A stretch of 64,000 nt of DNA from Paraglaciecola marina (GCF_004360155.1 NZ_SAIS01000001.1:372001-436000), one strand, 5' to 3'; shown: positions 44,796-52,823, numbered from the stretch's first letter. Translations and numbers: made by a program. The notes: generated by a model not told the origin, from the sequence alone.

Positions 44796-46586
44796 ATGAT
44801 GAATCAGATTGAATCCAAGGGCCTATTTTCAAACGAAGATATTGAGTTGGCTTGGGAAAGAGTTTGCTCAAGTGTCGGTAGTGACGTTAAAGATTACTTC
44901 GGCATTAATGTGTTTGACAGCAATATATCACTGCACCTGAGAACGACATTTGATGAACTAGAAAGTAATAGTTATAGCCCAACTAGGCCGTTTAAATACT
45001 ATGAACCCAAAAAGTGTGGCACCCAAAGAACTAAAACAGTTCTTGGTATAAAGGATGCGATTGTTTATCAAGCTATCGCGGACAAAATCGGGACTGAGCT
45101 ATATCAAAAGTTAGCTAAAAATAAAGATTTTGTTTTTGGAAGCGTGTTAAATGAAAATGTAAGCAAAGGGGTCGATATTCTTGATGAAGATGAACCTGAT
45201 TTTTATTTTTTTGAATATTATGTAAATTTATACAATCGATTTGTAGAAGGTATTAGTGAGACATTAACCTCTGGAGAGGTTCAATATAAACTAGAAACTG
45301 ATATAACAGGTTTTTTCGACTGTATTCCCCATGCGACTCTACTCCTTAAATTACACTCTTATGGAATCGAAAAAGAATTATTAGATTTATTATCTTATTG
45401 CCTCAATTCATGGTCCGGTACTCGAGACAACGTCACTTTAAATGTGGGCATACCTCAAGGTCCTCCAGCATCATTTTTATTAGCTAATATATTGTTGGAT
45501 GAGTTAGATGAAATCATAATTGGCCTAGATCTAAAGTATTTTAGGTTTATGGATGATATCCGAGTTTATGCGCCAACTAGAGAAAAATTGCTAGATATAC
45601 TAGTTATTATTGATAGAAATCTAAAAGGTCATTCATTGAGCTTAAATGCTAGTAAAACGGAAATAAAAATCGTTGAGGCCGGAGATAATGAAGAAGAACT
45701 AATGCTTGATGGTTCAGGGATATCATTTGATGAAGAGCTATTCGAACAGAGTGATTTTTATAGTCAGGATAGCGAATATGAATTTGACGTTTATGGACAG
45801 AATGAAGAATATCAAGACCATTTTTATGGCCAGAATAGCGAGGCCGAAGACGAACGAAAAGCTGAAATTGTCCAGATAGAAATTGAGCAACGAGCAGAAG
45901 ATGAGCTTGTGGTTCAGGATGAAACACAGCTTAAAAACACTAATAAATCCGTGGTAAATAGTTCAAAAATATCATTGTTTTTATTGAAAGACACGGAATC
46001 TAATTTGTTAGAGTTATTTGAATCGAATAAAGATATAGACGTAAGTGAAGCTTTGCCAAATGATACTGTCAGAAGATTTTTAACGTTATCTCAGCGATGG
46101 AGAAGCTTGGTCACATCTCTTAAAGGTAGCGGTAATTATACCCCTGATTTAAACCTAGTTAAAGTATGGTTTTGGGGAGTGGTAAAAATTTACTGGAAGA
46201 CTAACTCAATGGCTTGGAACCTAAATCTTTATGAAAGCTTGGAAGGCTACTCAGAGGAATATGAGCAAACATTATCAAAACTAAGGCGCTTTGAATGGGT
46301 GACATATCAATTGCTTAATGTTTTTTATAAGGTTTACCCTAATGATTTACAAAGACATTTAAAGGTAAGTGAAGAATTAACTTCTGAGAGTAGTCCTTTA
46401 ATTCGCTTAGGGTTTTATAGTGTGTTAATAGAATCAATAAAGGAAGATTCGAGCTTATTTGACATTTATAGCAAAGCATTGGCAAATGAAAGTGATAATT
46501 ATGTAAAAGAAGCAATATTAAGTTCCATTCATTATAAAAACACTCAAGTATCAATTCAGACATTAAAAGAGTGGTTCTTAAAATGA
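44796..46586 (+). CDS. Abi/UG-type reverse transcriptase with helical C-terminal region
   Basis: The 596-residue protein contains a complete RT core: motif A T-D-I-T-G-F-F-D-C-I (D169), motif B G-I-P-Q-G-P-P-A-S-F-L-L-A-N (218-231), motif C F-M-D-D (D253, D254; F in place of the usual Y) and motif D N-A-S-K-T-E-I. Residues about 300-375 are an acidic low-complexity insert with three 11-residue repeats, and about 385-596 is alpha-helical and HEAT-like. It lacks group II intron maturase features, and only 21 bp separate it from hsdR, leaving no room for a retron ncRNA. AAAGGACA precedes the start (44796 or 44799). Its stop overlaps the HEPN gene by ATGA. This arrangement resembles AbiA-type phage-abortive RTs. 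Confidence 0.85.
   Translation: MMNQIESKGLFSNEDIELAWERVCSSVGSDVKDYFGINVFDSNISLHLRTTFDELESNSYSPTRPFKYYEPKKCGTQRTKTVLGIKDAIVYQAIADKIGTELYQKLAKNKDFVFGSVLNENVSKGVDILDEDEPDFYFFEYYVNLYNRFVEGISETLTSGEVQYKLETDITGFFDCIPHATLLLKLHSYGIEKELLDLLSYCLNSWSGTRDNVTLNVGIPQGPPASFLLANILLDELDEIIIGLDLKYFRFMDDIRVYAPTREKLLDILVIIDRNLKGHSLSLNASKTEIKIVEAGDNEEELMLDGSGISFDEELFEQSDFYSQDSEYEFDVYGQNEEYQDHFYGQNSEAEDERKAEIVQIEIEQRAEDELVVQDETQLKNTNKSVVNSSKISLFLLKDTESNLLELFESNKDIDVSEALPNDTVRRFLTLSQRWRSLVTSLKGSGNYTPDLNLVKVWFWGVVKIYWKTNSMAWNLNLYESLEGYSEEYEQTLSKLRRFEWVTYQLLNVFYKVYPNDLQRHLKVSEELTSESSPLIRLGFYSVLIESIKEDSSLFDIYSKALANESDNYVKEAILSSIHYKNTQVSIQTLKEWFLK
45759..45857 (+). repeat. Three tandem 33-bp units encoding 11-residue repeats inside the RT
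   Basis: Residues 322-354 of the RT read as YSQDSEYEFDV, then YGQNEEYQDHF, then YGQNSEAEDER. The shared pattern is Y-[SG]-Q-[DN]-x-E-[YA]. At DNA level the units are diverged but recognisable (for example TATGGACAGAATGAAGAA and TATGGCCAGAATAGCGAG). They lie between the RT palm/fingers and the helical C-terminal region. Confidence 0.75.
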
Positions 46587-47221
46587 GTTACTTAGATACT
46601 ATTATTGAGTCTAAAGCGACTATAGAAGCTAGTTCAGATGTGCCTACAAATCAAAAACTCTTGTTGATAGAGCTAATAGAAGAAAAACGCATACAGATTG
46701 AAGCTAAAGCAGACACTTTTCATTATTTATATTCTGATATTGTGTCAAGTTCTGATATTTTTGATTACAAAGCTCAATTGGATGGGTTTTATCCTGCTGC
46801 ACAGGAGCATGCTGGTTGTTGTGTAGATATTTTTGTGAGTTTCTCTAAGTTAACTCCAACAGTGGAGCTTCAAAACTGGCTATCTAGTGCTATTAGAATG
46901 GTTAATTGTATTGTTACTCATTATCTGCAAGAAGTACTCAATGTGGAACCTGAAAAACAGGGTGATTATGGGATGGAACGCTCTAGATATAAGCAAGTAG
47001 AGAGGCTCAACGTAAAAGCCAGTAAAGCAGGTCGAATAATGTTTAACCTTTATGGTGAAAGAAATACTATGGAACATCAAATAAAAACCGACCCAAATGA
47101 CACAGGCAAAAAAATTTTTGTTCCGCCAAATTATAAACGCACACTTAAACAAATAAATAAAAGGTTACCAGAAGCATTAATTAATTTTGATGAGGCTTAT
47201 AAAAACCATTATTCAAATTAA
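46583..47221 (+). CDS. HEPN-domain protein, candidate RNase effector of the RT
   Basis: The 212-residue, mainly alpha-helical protein carries R160-N-T-M-E-H165, a canonical HEPN R-x4-H catalytic motif with the polar residue directly after Arg, in the expected place near the end of a helical bundle. HEPN proteins are typically RNases in abortive infection and toxin systems. The frame opens at a GTG at 46571, but the ATG at 46583 forms an ATGA overlap with the RT stop, so translational coupling favours it. In AbiA the HEPN domain is fused to the RT; here it is a separate gene. The role as effector is inferred from motif and coupling. Confidence 0.65.
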   Translation: MSYLDTIIESKATIEASSDVPTNQKLLLIELIEEKRIQIEAKADTFHYLYSDIVSSSDIFDYKAQLDGFYPAAQEHAGCCVDIFVSFSKLTPTVELQNWLSSAIRMVNCIVTHYLQEVLNVEPEKQGDYGMERSRYKQVERLNVKASKAGRIMFNLYGERNTMEHQIKTDPNDTGKKIFVPPNYKRTLKQINKRLPEALINFDEAYKNHYSN

Positions 47222-47266
47222 TGAATTACGAAGACACCTACAGACGGAAAATTCTGAGTCGGAACC

Positions 47267-47459
47267 TGTGGGGTCAGAGCTGATGAAACGTCCGCTTTGG
47301 GCGTGAAGCCGAAGTTACCTGAGTATTCTTGAAAAGTGATCTTCCCCTAAATCCGTAGACACTTTTTGCTTAGAAACTTAAGTGGGAATTTGAATTTATT
47401 TACAAGATAAAAAAATAATAAAGAAGTTAATAACTGCGGGGTCAGATTCGTTGAAACGA
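47267..47459. repeat. Two copies of a GGGGTCAGA-type motif after the defence operon
   Basis: TGTGGGGTCAGAGCTGATGA at about 47267 and TGCGGGGTCAGATTCGTTGA at about 47435 are both followed by AACG. Such motifs in marine gammaproteobacteria often flank REP-associated (Y1/IS200-like) transposase genes. No transposase is present, so this is probably a remnant of such an element. Confidence 0.5.
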
Positions 47460-47462
47460 TGA

Positions 47463-47726
47463 AATAATCACAAAGTCACCCGTCGTAATAGAATCGATTC
47501 TGTCGATATCATCTTTGATGGCATCTCCACTGCTTTTCCCGCATTTAAAGTCACAACAAAAAAATGGCTTTTTCTAGGGGCAAATGGCAAAGAAGCCATT
47601 TCAATGCGTGATCCCAATGGTTCTTTTATTTTTTCTGTGAGAATACTTGATTATGAGATTTTGTATTGCACTAGAAAATATCTATCTAGCGACAAAACTA
47701 ATGGCTACACTAGGGTTTTGCTTTAG
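47463..47726 (+). pseudogene. Protein-like frame of 87 codons without a start, probable gene remnant
   Basis: From just after a TGA at 47460 a frame runs 87 codons to TAG 47724 with no ATG, GTG or TTG in its first 50 codons. It encodes a beta-rich sequence (V-D-I-I-F-D-G-I-S-T-A-F-P-A-F-K-V, W-L-F-L-G-A-N-G-K-E-A-I). It begins exactly where the second GGGGTCAGA motif ends, so the 5' end was probably lost with insertion of that element. It ends 12 bp before the YcxB-like gene. No family is recognised. Confidence 0.35.
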
Positions 47727-47738
47727 CCATAATTTCAA

Positions 47739-48221
47739 ATGACTCAGCCTTTCGAATATTCAACCCGTTATATACTGGATAAAAGCCATTTCAGTGAAAC
47801 CTTTGACCAAACCGTCACCGAAGTTGCACCTCAAAAAGCCTATTTAAAATCCCTTGTTTTAGGAATGCTGGGAGCGATATTGCTGTTAGCCACAGAGCTT
47901 AATCCATACATCTCTTGGTTTGTTGTTGTCTGGGCTGGGATAGAAGTCTTAAGTGTGCGTTTTCATAAATCTTGGTGGTTGGCGAGGCAAATGATAAGTA
48001 AGGCGGCCAATAATGAATTGACCTTAACCATAGATGAAAAGGGAATTCGTAGTCTATCAACCTCTGTTAAAAGCTTTATCTCTTGGGACGATATTATAAA
48101 AATTGAACAAACTAGCCAAGGTTGGTTGTTGCACCTTGAGGCAGGCAAGTCTTATTTATCAAGCCGTTGTTTATCACCAGAAGCACAAGCGTTTGTGGCG
48201 GCGAAAGTCCGAACTAGGTAG
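47739..48221 (+). CDS. YcxB-like membrane protein
   Basis: The 160-residue protein has two adjacent membrane helices at about 36-72 (L-V-L-G-M-L-G-A-I-L-L-L-A and Y-I-S-W-F-V-V-V-W-A-G-I) followed by a YcxB-type C-terminal domain (L-T-I-D-E-K-G-I-R-S-L-S, F-I-S-W-D-D-I-I-K-I-E, and L-S-S-R-C-L-S-P-E). The family resembles bacterial PH-like domains and has no assigned function. There is no clear ribosome binding site before the ATG; the neighbouring remnant upstream may once have been its operon partner. Confidence 0.65.
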   Translation: MTQPFEYSTRYILDKSHFSETFDQTVTEVAPQKAYLKSLVLGMLGAILLLATELNPYISWFVVVWAGIEVLSVRFHKSWWLARQMISKAANNELTLTIDEKGIRSLSTSVKSFISWDDIIKIEQTSQGWLLHLEAGKSYLSSRCLSPEAQAFVAAKVRTR

Positions 48222-48243
48222 TTAAGTTTTACATGTCTGGGTC

Positions 48244-48346
48244 AAAACAAGGTTATTTTTAACAACTAGAGCAAAATCGCATTAATAACCTAGACCTGCG
48301 GCAGCAGGTTAATTCAACAGTAAAATAGTTAGATAAGGGTAGGGGC
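48244..48346 (+). repeat. Dispersed ~100-bp repeat, copy 1
   Basis: This stretch (from AAAACAAGGTTATTTTTAAC to AAGGGTAGGGGC) matches 53613-53714 over its whole length at roughly 80% by eye, including the invariant block TTATTTTTAACAACTAGAGC. It contains the hairpin ACCTGC-GGCA-GCAGGT. A C-terminal-like frame is readable on the minus strand of the second copy. It appears to be a decayed mobile or intergenic repeat. Confidence 0.7.
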
Positions 48347-48678
48347 TTTTCTATCCCAATTTATGGGTTGGTTTTTTTGTTCTCTGTGTTGCGTAGCGCT
48401 TTGTGGTGAACTGCTTTTAGTCTTTTGCTTTTAAGCTCGTCGCTCGTAACTGGCGACTGTTTTCAATGGATTCCTGCTAACAACATGCAGGAATGACAGA
48501 CTTTGACGTTGGGTGATGATCTTGTGCCAGATCAATCTTTAAACTATTTTCTACCTCCTATTTACTAGGACCTGCTGTTGCGTTTTCTCTGTGCAACTCT
48601 GTGACTCGCTTTAATATTTTGCTTTTTGCTGATTTAGTCTGCTCAGTCTGGGTCACTCTGCTATATTCTGCTTTTACT
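48347..48678. other. Gene-free stretch with repeat debris
   Basis: No gene is visible. It holds the hairpin ATTCCTGC/GCAGGAAT (48470-48494), a common type of intergenic repeat whose inverted relative lies at 53802-53825, and a segment at 48551-48612 that recurs at 49481-49560 (shared TTTACTAGGACCTGCTGTTG). It is downstream of the convergent YcxB-like and higA genes. Confidence 0.55.
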
Positions 48679-48954
48679 CTATACCAAGCGGATTTCTATC
48701 TTTTTACCTAAAGCAGACGCAAAACGTTCAAGTGTGGATAGCTTTACATCATCTGAATGGTTTTCAATTCTGGATATCGCACTCTTTTGAGTGTGTAGCA
48801 TTTCGGCTAGTGCTTGTTGGGTAATGCCAGATTCTTTTCTAGCCGTTTTAAGCATGATGCCAAATTTTAAATTTTGGTAACCTTCATCATATCCTTCGGC
48901 AAAATCCTTATCATCGGCTTTGCGTTTGGATACGTACTTTTTTAGATCGCTCAT
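48679..48954 (-). CDS. higA: XRE-family antitoxin (HigA-like)
   Basis: The 91-residue protein has a Cro/C1-type helix-turn-helix at about residues 30-85 ([19 protein letters not shown] and later S-A-I-S-R-I-E-N). Its start overlaps the toxin stop by ATGA, the toxin-first order typical of higBA. Such antitoxins bind and neutralise the toxin and repress the shared promoter upstream of it (about 49302-49400). Confidence 0.88.
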   Translation of the reverse strand: MSDLKKYVSKRKADDKDFAEGYDEGYQNLKFGIMLKTARKESGITQQALAEMLHTQKSAISRIENHSDDVKLSTLERFASALGKKIEIRLV

Positions 48955-49301
48955 TGTTTTTTCCTCTGTAGATAATCTCTACGTCTTTGTTCTGCGAGTT
49001 TGATATCTTTGGCAGGCGTTTTTTGTGTTTTCTTTTGAAAACCATGGTTAAGTACCACTAAGTTATCACCATCGAAAAAGCCTAATAATCTAAAAATATT
49101 ATTGCCCACTTGCGCTCTTACTTCCCAAATGTCTTGGGTATTAACCAGCTTCTTTAAATAAGTAGTAGGAATAACATCTAGCTCTTCAACCAATTGTAAT
49201 ACCCAAGTTATTTTTTGAGCTTGCTTTGCTGTTAATGAATCTAAGAACTCAACAACAGGTGTTTTACCTTCTTGTGTTGTATAAAAATTAATAGTTTTCA
49301 T
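48951..49301 (-). CDS. higB: RelE/HigB-family toxin (phage Gp49-like)
   Basis: The product of about 116 residues fits the Gp49-like HigB group: V-V-E-F-L-D-S-L near the start, [26 protein letters not shown], and the basic C-terminal [16 protein letters not shown] with R-R-R-D-Y. These toxins are ribosome-dependent mRNA interferases. The frame is open to 49319, but homologues start close to M-K-T-I-N-F, so ATG 49301 is chosen. It is translationally coupled to the antitoxin. Confidence 0.88.
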   Translation of the reverse strand: MKTINFYTTQEGKTPVVEFLDSLTAKQAQKITWVLQLVEELDVIPTTYLKKLVNTQDIWEVRAQVGNNIFRLLGFFDGDNLVVLNHGFQKKTQKTPAKDIKLAEQRRRDYLQRKKQ

Positions 49302-49319
49302 CTCAATGTTAACATCCAT

Positions 49320-49745
49320 GTGAACTTCTGCAAGTTTCTAATAAGGTATTTATAGATAAGTGATGTTAGATACGTCCAGTATTAAACGCGTTGAAATGAA
49401 TATACTGGGAGTGTCATCAATAAATGGTGTGAGGTGAATGATTTTCTTTATGCAAGTTTGCACTATTTGCTAGCTACTACCTCTTATTTACTAGGACCTG
49501 CTGTTGCCTTTTCTCGGGGTTCTCTGTGCAGCATAGCCTCTGTGGTGAATGGATTTTTAGTCTTTCGACTAAGCCGCATCTTTAACCTCTATCATGGCCA
49601 ATTACACCTGTTGAGTACAGCTATTCTATATTGATTAAGGTTTAAGATTGAAGCGTTGCACTCTTGTTGAAATAAGAGTGTAACGCTTTAATTGCTTACT
49701 TGATCTGAACTCGAGTTACTAAAATGAGCGATATTATCGGCCTAG
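49320..49745. other. Gap with a repeat copy and a long hairpin
   Basis: No gene is supported. The second copy of the TTTACTAGGACCTGCTGTTG repeat lies at 49481-49560. A 15-bp inverted repeat with one mismatch (AAGCGTTGCACTCTT / AAGAGTGTAACGCTT) at 49651-49688 lies about 60 bp beyond the stop of the leftward propeller gene and may end its transcript, although no U-tract follows. Confidence 0.5.
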
Positions 49746-50843
49746 TTATCGGCCGGTATTGGCATCGGATAATGCCTTAAAGCGTACGACTTTAAATTCG
49801 CCCTGAGTACCGTCTTTGCCGTTATTTAATGCGGGAGAGCGGTGCAGCTCATTTACGGTGCCATAGATGTAATTGTCTAAGCCAACTGCAAGCCCGTCAG
49901 GCCAAGACACATCATCGCGCTGAATAAGGGTTTTATATTGACCATTTGCTTGAGTGTAACCGATTGCGTCGTTTGTTATTGATGTGACATACACATTGCC
50001 AGAGTTATCCATTGTTATGCCGTCAGAAATGGGCTTGTCACCATAACGCTGCACTTTTTTGTCTAGCTGTTGATCGGATAGGCTTGTATCTAATAGATCT
50101 TTGGTGGCAATTCGGTACAGGCTTGTGCCAGACATAGAGCCGTAGTAAAGGTATTCAAAGTTACCATCTATGGTGATTGGGTTCACGCCCATGCGCACTG
50201 GTTGGCCGTTTAGGTAGACAGTTTTATCATCAATGACCATATCGATGTCTTCGGCTTTGGTTGACATCGACTCTTTCAATACTCGGCGAGCTATGCCGGT
50301 TTTCAAGTCAACCACAAGGATTGAGGCCGTGCCCGTATCAGCGATGTAGATTGCGTGGTTTTTGCTATCAACCGCTAGGTCATTTAGAAAGCTTGAGTCA
50401 GTAATCACAGGCTTAGCTAAGTAAATTATTTTATGGAGTTGTTCTTTCTTGGTGTTCCATCCTACTAATCGCCCTGCATGATCAGGCCCAGACGTGTCTA
50501 ACAACCACAAAATGCCATTGGTATCGACATTTAACCCAAGTACCCCGTAAAGACCACCAGACTCTCGGCTTTGAGCCGCATATGCCCAGTTTTCATTGGG
50601 GTAAGGTTTGGTTGTTCCATCTGGAAGCAGCTCAACGACTCGTAGAGATTTGCCGTAAAACTGGTGAATACTGAGAAATATTCGACCATCAGAGCTCACC
50701 GCAATGTTGCCTGGAGGTGTTTCTGCACTGAGGTTGGCAACTACTTCAAGTTGCCTTGGTTTGTCGGCTGCTGCAATGTTTAGGCTAAGTGCACTGGTAG
50801 CAATCATAGCGGCCGACGCTAGTAGTTTGAATGAACGAGTCAT
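49746..50843 (-). CDS. Exported beta-propeller protein, yellow/major-royal-jelly-like
   Basis: The 365-residue protein has a signal peptide (about 1-26, ending I-A-A-A) and propeller repeats, with V-L-G-L-N-V-D-T-N-G-I-L-W-L-L-D-T, F-L-N-D-L-A-V-D, I-Y-I-A-D-T-G and I-S-D-G-I-T-M-D. This order is that of the MRJP/yellow family (often annotated as L-dopachrome tautomerase-related) and related to SMP-30. The bacterial substrate is not known. It lies 36 bp downstream of a peroxiredoxin-like gene on the same strand, both facing away from a TetR regulator. Confidence 0.8.
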   Translation of the reverse strand: MTRSFKLLASAAMIATSALSLNIAAADKPRQLEVVANLSAETPPGNIAVSSDGRIFLSIHQFYGKSLRVVELLPDGTTKPYPNENWAYAAQSRESGGLYGVLGLNVDTNGILWLLDTSGPDHAGRLVGWNTKKEQLHKIIYLAKPVITDSSFLNDLAVDSKNHAIYIADTGTASILVVDLKTGIARRVLKESMSTKAEDIDMVIDDKTVYLNGQPVRMGVNPITIDGNFEYLYYGSMSGTSLYRIATKDLLDTSLSDQQLDKKVQRYGDKPISDGITMDNSGNVYVTSITNDAIGYTQANGQYKTLIQRDDVSWPDGLAVGLDNYIYGTVNELHRSPALNNGKDGTQGEFKVVRFKALSDANTGR

Positions 50844-50879
50844 TGTAACGCTTCCTTTTGGTAAGTTATTGCCACGTGT

Positions 50880-51524
50880 TTAGATTTGTTTTAACGATTC
50901 AATAACTTCGCTAGGCTCTGCGCGCTGCGTGTAATCAGCATTCACATCAGCAAATACGATTTTGCCTGATGGGGCAATGACATAGGTTGCAGCAAGTGGT
51001 AATTCGAAAGCGCCTTTGCCGTTATGAGCTTCAACGTCAATGCCAAACCCACTGTAAATAGGCTTGATTGAGTCCGGTAGAGTAAACACTAAACCTAAGG
51101 TTTTAGAAAACTCAGAGTTAGGATCAGATAATACAGAGAAGCTTAGTGCATTTTTTTCAGCTGTAGTAAGTGATGCATCAGGTAGCTCAGGAGTTATCGC
51201 CAGTAAGCTAGCACCTTGTGATTTGATATCGTCAAGCACGTTTTGGTAGGCACGCAATTCTAGGTTGCAGTATGGGCACCAACCGCCACGGTAAAATGTT
51301 AGTACAACTGGGCCTTGAGATAGCTTTTCTGACAAGTTAACTGAGTTGCCAACTTGGTCTGCAAGAGAGAATTCCGGAAATACTTCACCCACTTTAGGAG
51401 CAAGCTTTTCAAGCTCTTTTGCTTTTAGCACTTCAACTTCAGCCAGCATGACAGAAAGCTTTTCAGCAGGGATATTTTTTGCAGATGCTTCACGTACTTC
51501 AGTTAGTTGCTCTTTAAGGCTCAT
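50880..51524 (-). CDS. Peroxiredoxin-like (AhpC/TSA) protein
   Basis: The 214-residue thioredoxin-fold protein has G-P-V-V-L-T-F-Y-R-G-G-W-C83-P-Y-C86, the C-x-x-C variant of a peroxiredoxin-like subgroup, followed by A-I-T-P-E and F-S-V-L-S-D. It presumably reduces peroxides or acts as a thiol oxidoreductase. No signal peptide is seen. It is the first gene of a two-gene operon under probable control of the divergent TetR regulator: two palindromic operators lie in the intergenic space. Confidence 0.88.
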   Translation of the reverse strand: MSLKEQLTEVREASAKNIPAEKLSVMLAEVEVLKAKELEKLAPKVGEVFPEFSLADQVGNSVNLSEKLSQGPVVLTFYRGGWCPYCNLELRAYQNVLDDIKSQGASLLAITPELPDASLTTAEKNALSFSVLSDPNSEFSKTLGLVFTLPDSIKPIYSGFGIDVEAHNGKGAFELPLAATYVIAPSGKIVFADVNADYTQRAEPSEVIESLKQI

Positions 51525-51550
51525 ATGTTTTCCTTGAGATTAAATTTATT

Positions 51551-51568
51551 TTTGAATGAACGTTCAAA
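51551..51568. promoter_or_regulatory. TetR operator, copy 1
   Basis: TTTGAATGAACGTTCAAA is an inverted repeat (TTTGAA/TTCAAA, 6-nt spacer) followed by ATGTTATT. The same module recurs at 51604. It lies 27 bp upstream of the peroxiredoxin start. Confidence 0.75.
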
Positions 51569-51603
51569 ATGTTATTTCCGCGAGCGATGTTTGTCAACGT
51601 CAA

Positions 51604-51621
51604 TTTGAATAAACATTCAAA
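51604..51621. promoter_or_regulatory. TetR operator, copy 2
   Basis: TTTGAATAAACATTCAAA has the same arms and is again followed by ATGTTATT; it is centred 53 bp from copy 1, about five helical turns, and lies close to the tetR start. Both genes can thus be repressed together. Confidence 0.75.
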
Positions 51622-51664
51622 ATGTTATTAAATATCACCTGTACCCAATAAAGTAATGAGCGTT

Positions 51665-52228
51665 ATGGCGATTAAAAAATTCGATGTGGATGTTGTGCTT
51701 GAGCAGGCAATCAACACATTTTGGCAATATGGTTATCATGGAACTTCTATGCAGCAATTGTTACAAGCCACGGGGTTACGCCCAGGTAGCTTGTACCGAG
51801 AGTTTGAAAGCAAAGAAGGCTTGTACTTGCTTGCCCTGAGTCGCTACGCAGCAGATACCATTACGACGGTAAACACCCGTATACAAGGCAGTTCAAGTGT
51901 TCTTGATGGCATTAAATCGATACTGCTGGACTTGTTCGAAGAAGCCAAAGCCAAAGATTACTGTGGTTGCTTTTTAGTTAAAACGCAATTGGAGCTGTCT
52001 GCTCACAATGAGTCGATACTGACTAATGTTTCTGAAGAGTTTGCGAAAATAGAAGCAAATTACTGCGCTAACTTAAACACAATATTCTCGCCTGAAATCA
52101 GTGCGCAATATGCCAAACAGCTTATGCTCGTCATTTTTGGTATTCGTGTTTACAGTTATCAAAGTGAGCAACCTGCAGATATTGAGGAATTTATTTTATC
52201 CATATTGCCTTGGCTGAAAACCGCGTAA
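51665..52228 (+). CDS. TetR-family transcriptional regulator
   Basis: The product of about 187 residues has an N-terminal TetR helix-turn-helix (A-I-N-T-F-W-Q-Y-G-Y-H-G-T-S-M-Q-Q-L-L-Q-A-T-G, then G-S-L-Y-R-E-F-E-S-K-E-G-L-Y) and a C-terminal ligand-binding half with C-G-C-F-L-V, which is typical of the AcrR/NemR-like subgroup. An in-frame ATG at 51656 is an alternative start. The gene is divergent from the peroxiredoxin operon, and two identical palindromes lie between them, so it very likely controls both directions. The cysteines could sense electrophiles or oxidants (inference). Confidence 0.9.
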   Translation: MAIKKFDVDVVLEQAINTFWQYGYHGTSMQQLLQATGLRPGSLYREFESKEGLYLLALSRYAADTITTVNTRIQGSSSVLDGIKSILLDLFEEAKAKDYCGCFLVKTQLELSAHNESILTNVSEEFAKIEANYCANLNTIFSPEISAQYAKQLMLVIFGIRVYSYQSEQPADIEEFILSILPWLKTA

Positions 52229-52426
52229 GCTGGATTATTCAACAGTGATATCACTTTTATTGAAAGAGGAAGTAAGGAGTTTAGCGGTCGTTATATCGGT
52301 AAGTGCTCGTTAGTCCCGAAAAAGCATGTGTGTAGTTTTGACCATGCTGTTAAGCAAGGTAAACATCTTAGGTAACCGATTCACGGTATCTATTACTCGA
52401 CGAAACGGGGCCCTCTGTAAAATAAA

Positions 52427-52801
52427 TTAAGCTAGGTGTTGGTAGCTTCTTCTTTGGTAAGGTAGTAGTGATTTAAATGAGTATTTTAAGTCTGAATTGA
52501 CTCCCCAAGCCATAGCCAATGCATCACTGGTATTCACTGATTTTGATTGGTTATTTAGTTTAAGGGTAGGTAATACATAATCTCTCACCTTTTGCTTAGA
52601 CGATAAAGGTGTACATGAATAACGAGATAATTTGTCTAATACAAAGCCAGCTTGGGCAACATCATCACCCAAAAAATTATCAGTAGCAGGAACAAAATCT
52701 TCATACCAAAATGCCAAAGCGACAGCCTTTAACCATTCTGAGGCTTTAGGGTGCTCCGGGTTGAGTACTAATTGTTCAAACACTTGTTGTAGATTTTGCA
52801 T
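52427..52801 (-). CDS. Hypothetical partner of the nucleotidyltransferase
   Basis: This 124-residue, mostly helical protein has no recognised family. It lies 22 bp downstream of the nucleotidyltransferase gene on the same strand, which suggests a two-gene unit. An R-x4-H pattern (R117 to H122) occurs only two residues from the C terminus, too late for a normal HEPN active site, so I do not assign HepT. Confidence 0.55.
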   Translation of the reverse strand: MQNLQQVFEQLVLNPEHPKASEWLKAVALAFWYEDFVPATDNFLGDDVAQAGFVLDKLSRYSCTPLSSKQKVRDYVLPTLKLNNQSKSVNTSDALAMAWGVNSDLKYSFKSLLPYQRRSYQHLA

Positions 52802-52823
52802 TGTCTCTATTATCTTGAATAAA

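Noticed and set aside
44796-46586. Group II intron maturase interpretation of the RT
   Set aside because: No maturase or endonuclease domain is visible and no intron RNA domains are seen around it.
49434-49634. 66-codon frame downstream of the toxin gene region
   Set aside because: It lies across the dispersed repeat also seen at 48551, so the frame is incidental.
52427-52801. HepT (HEPN) toxin call for the 124-residue protein
   Set aside because: The only R-x4-H pattern ends two residues from the C terminus and lacks the helix context of HEPN active sites.
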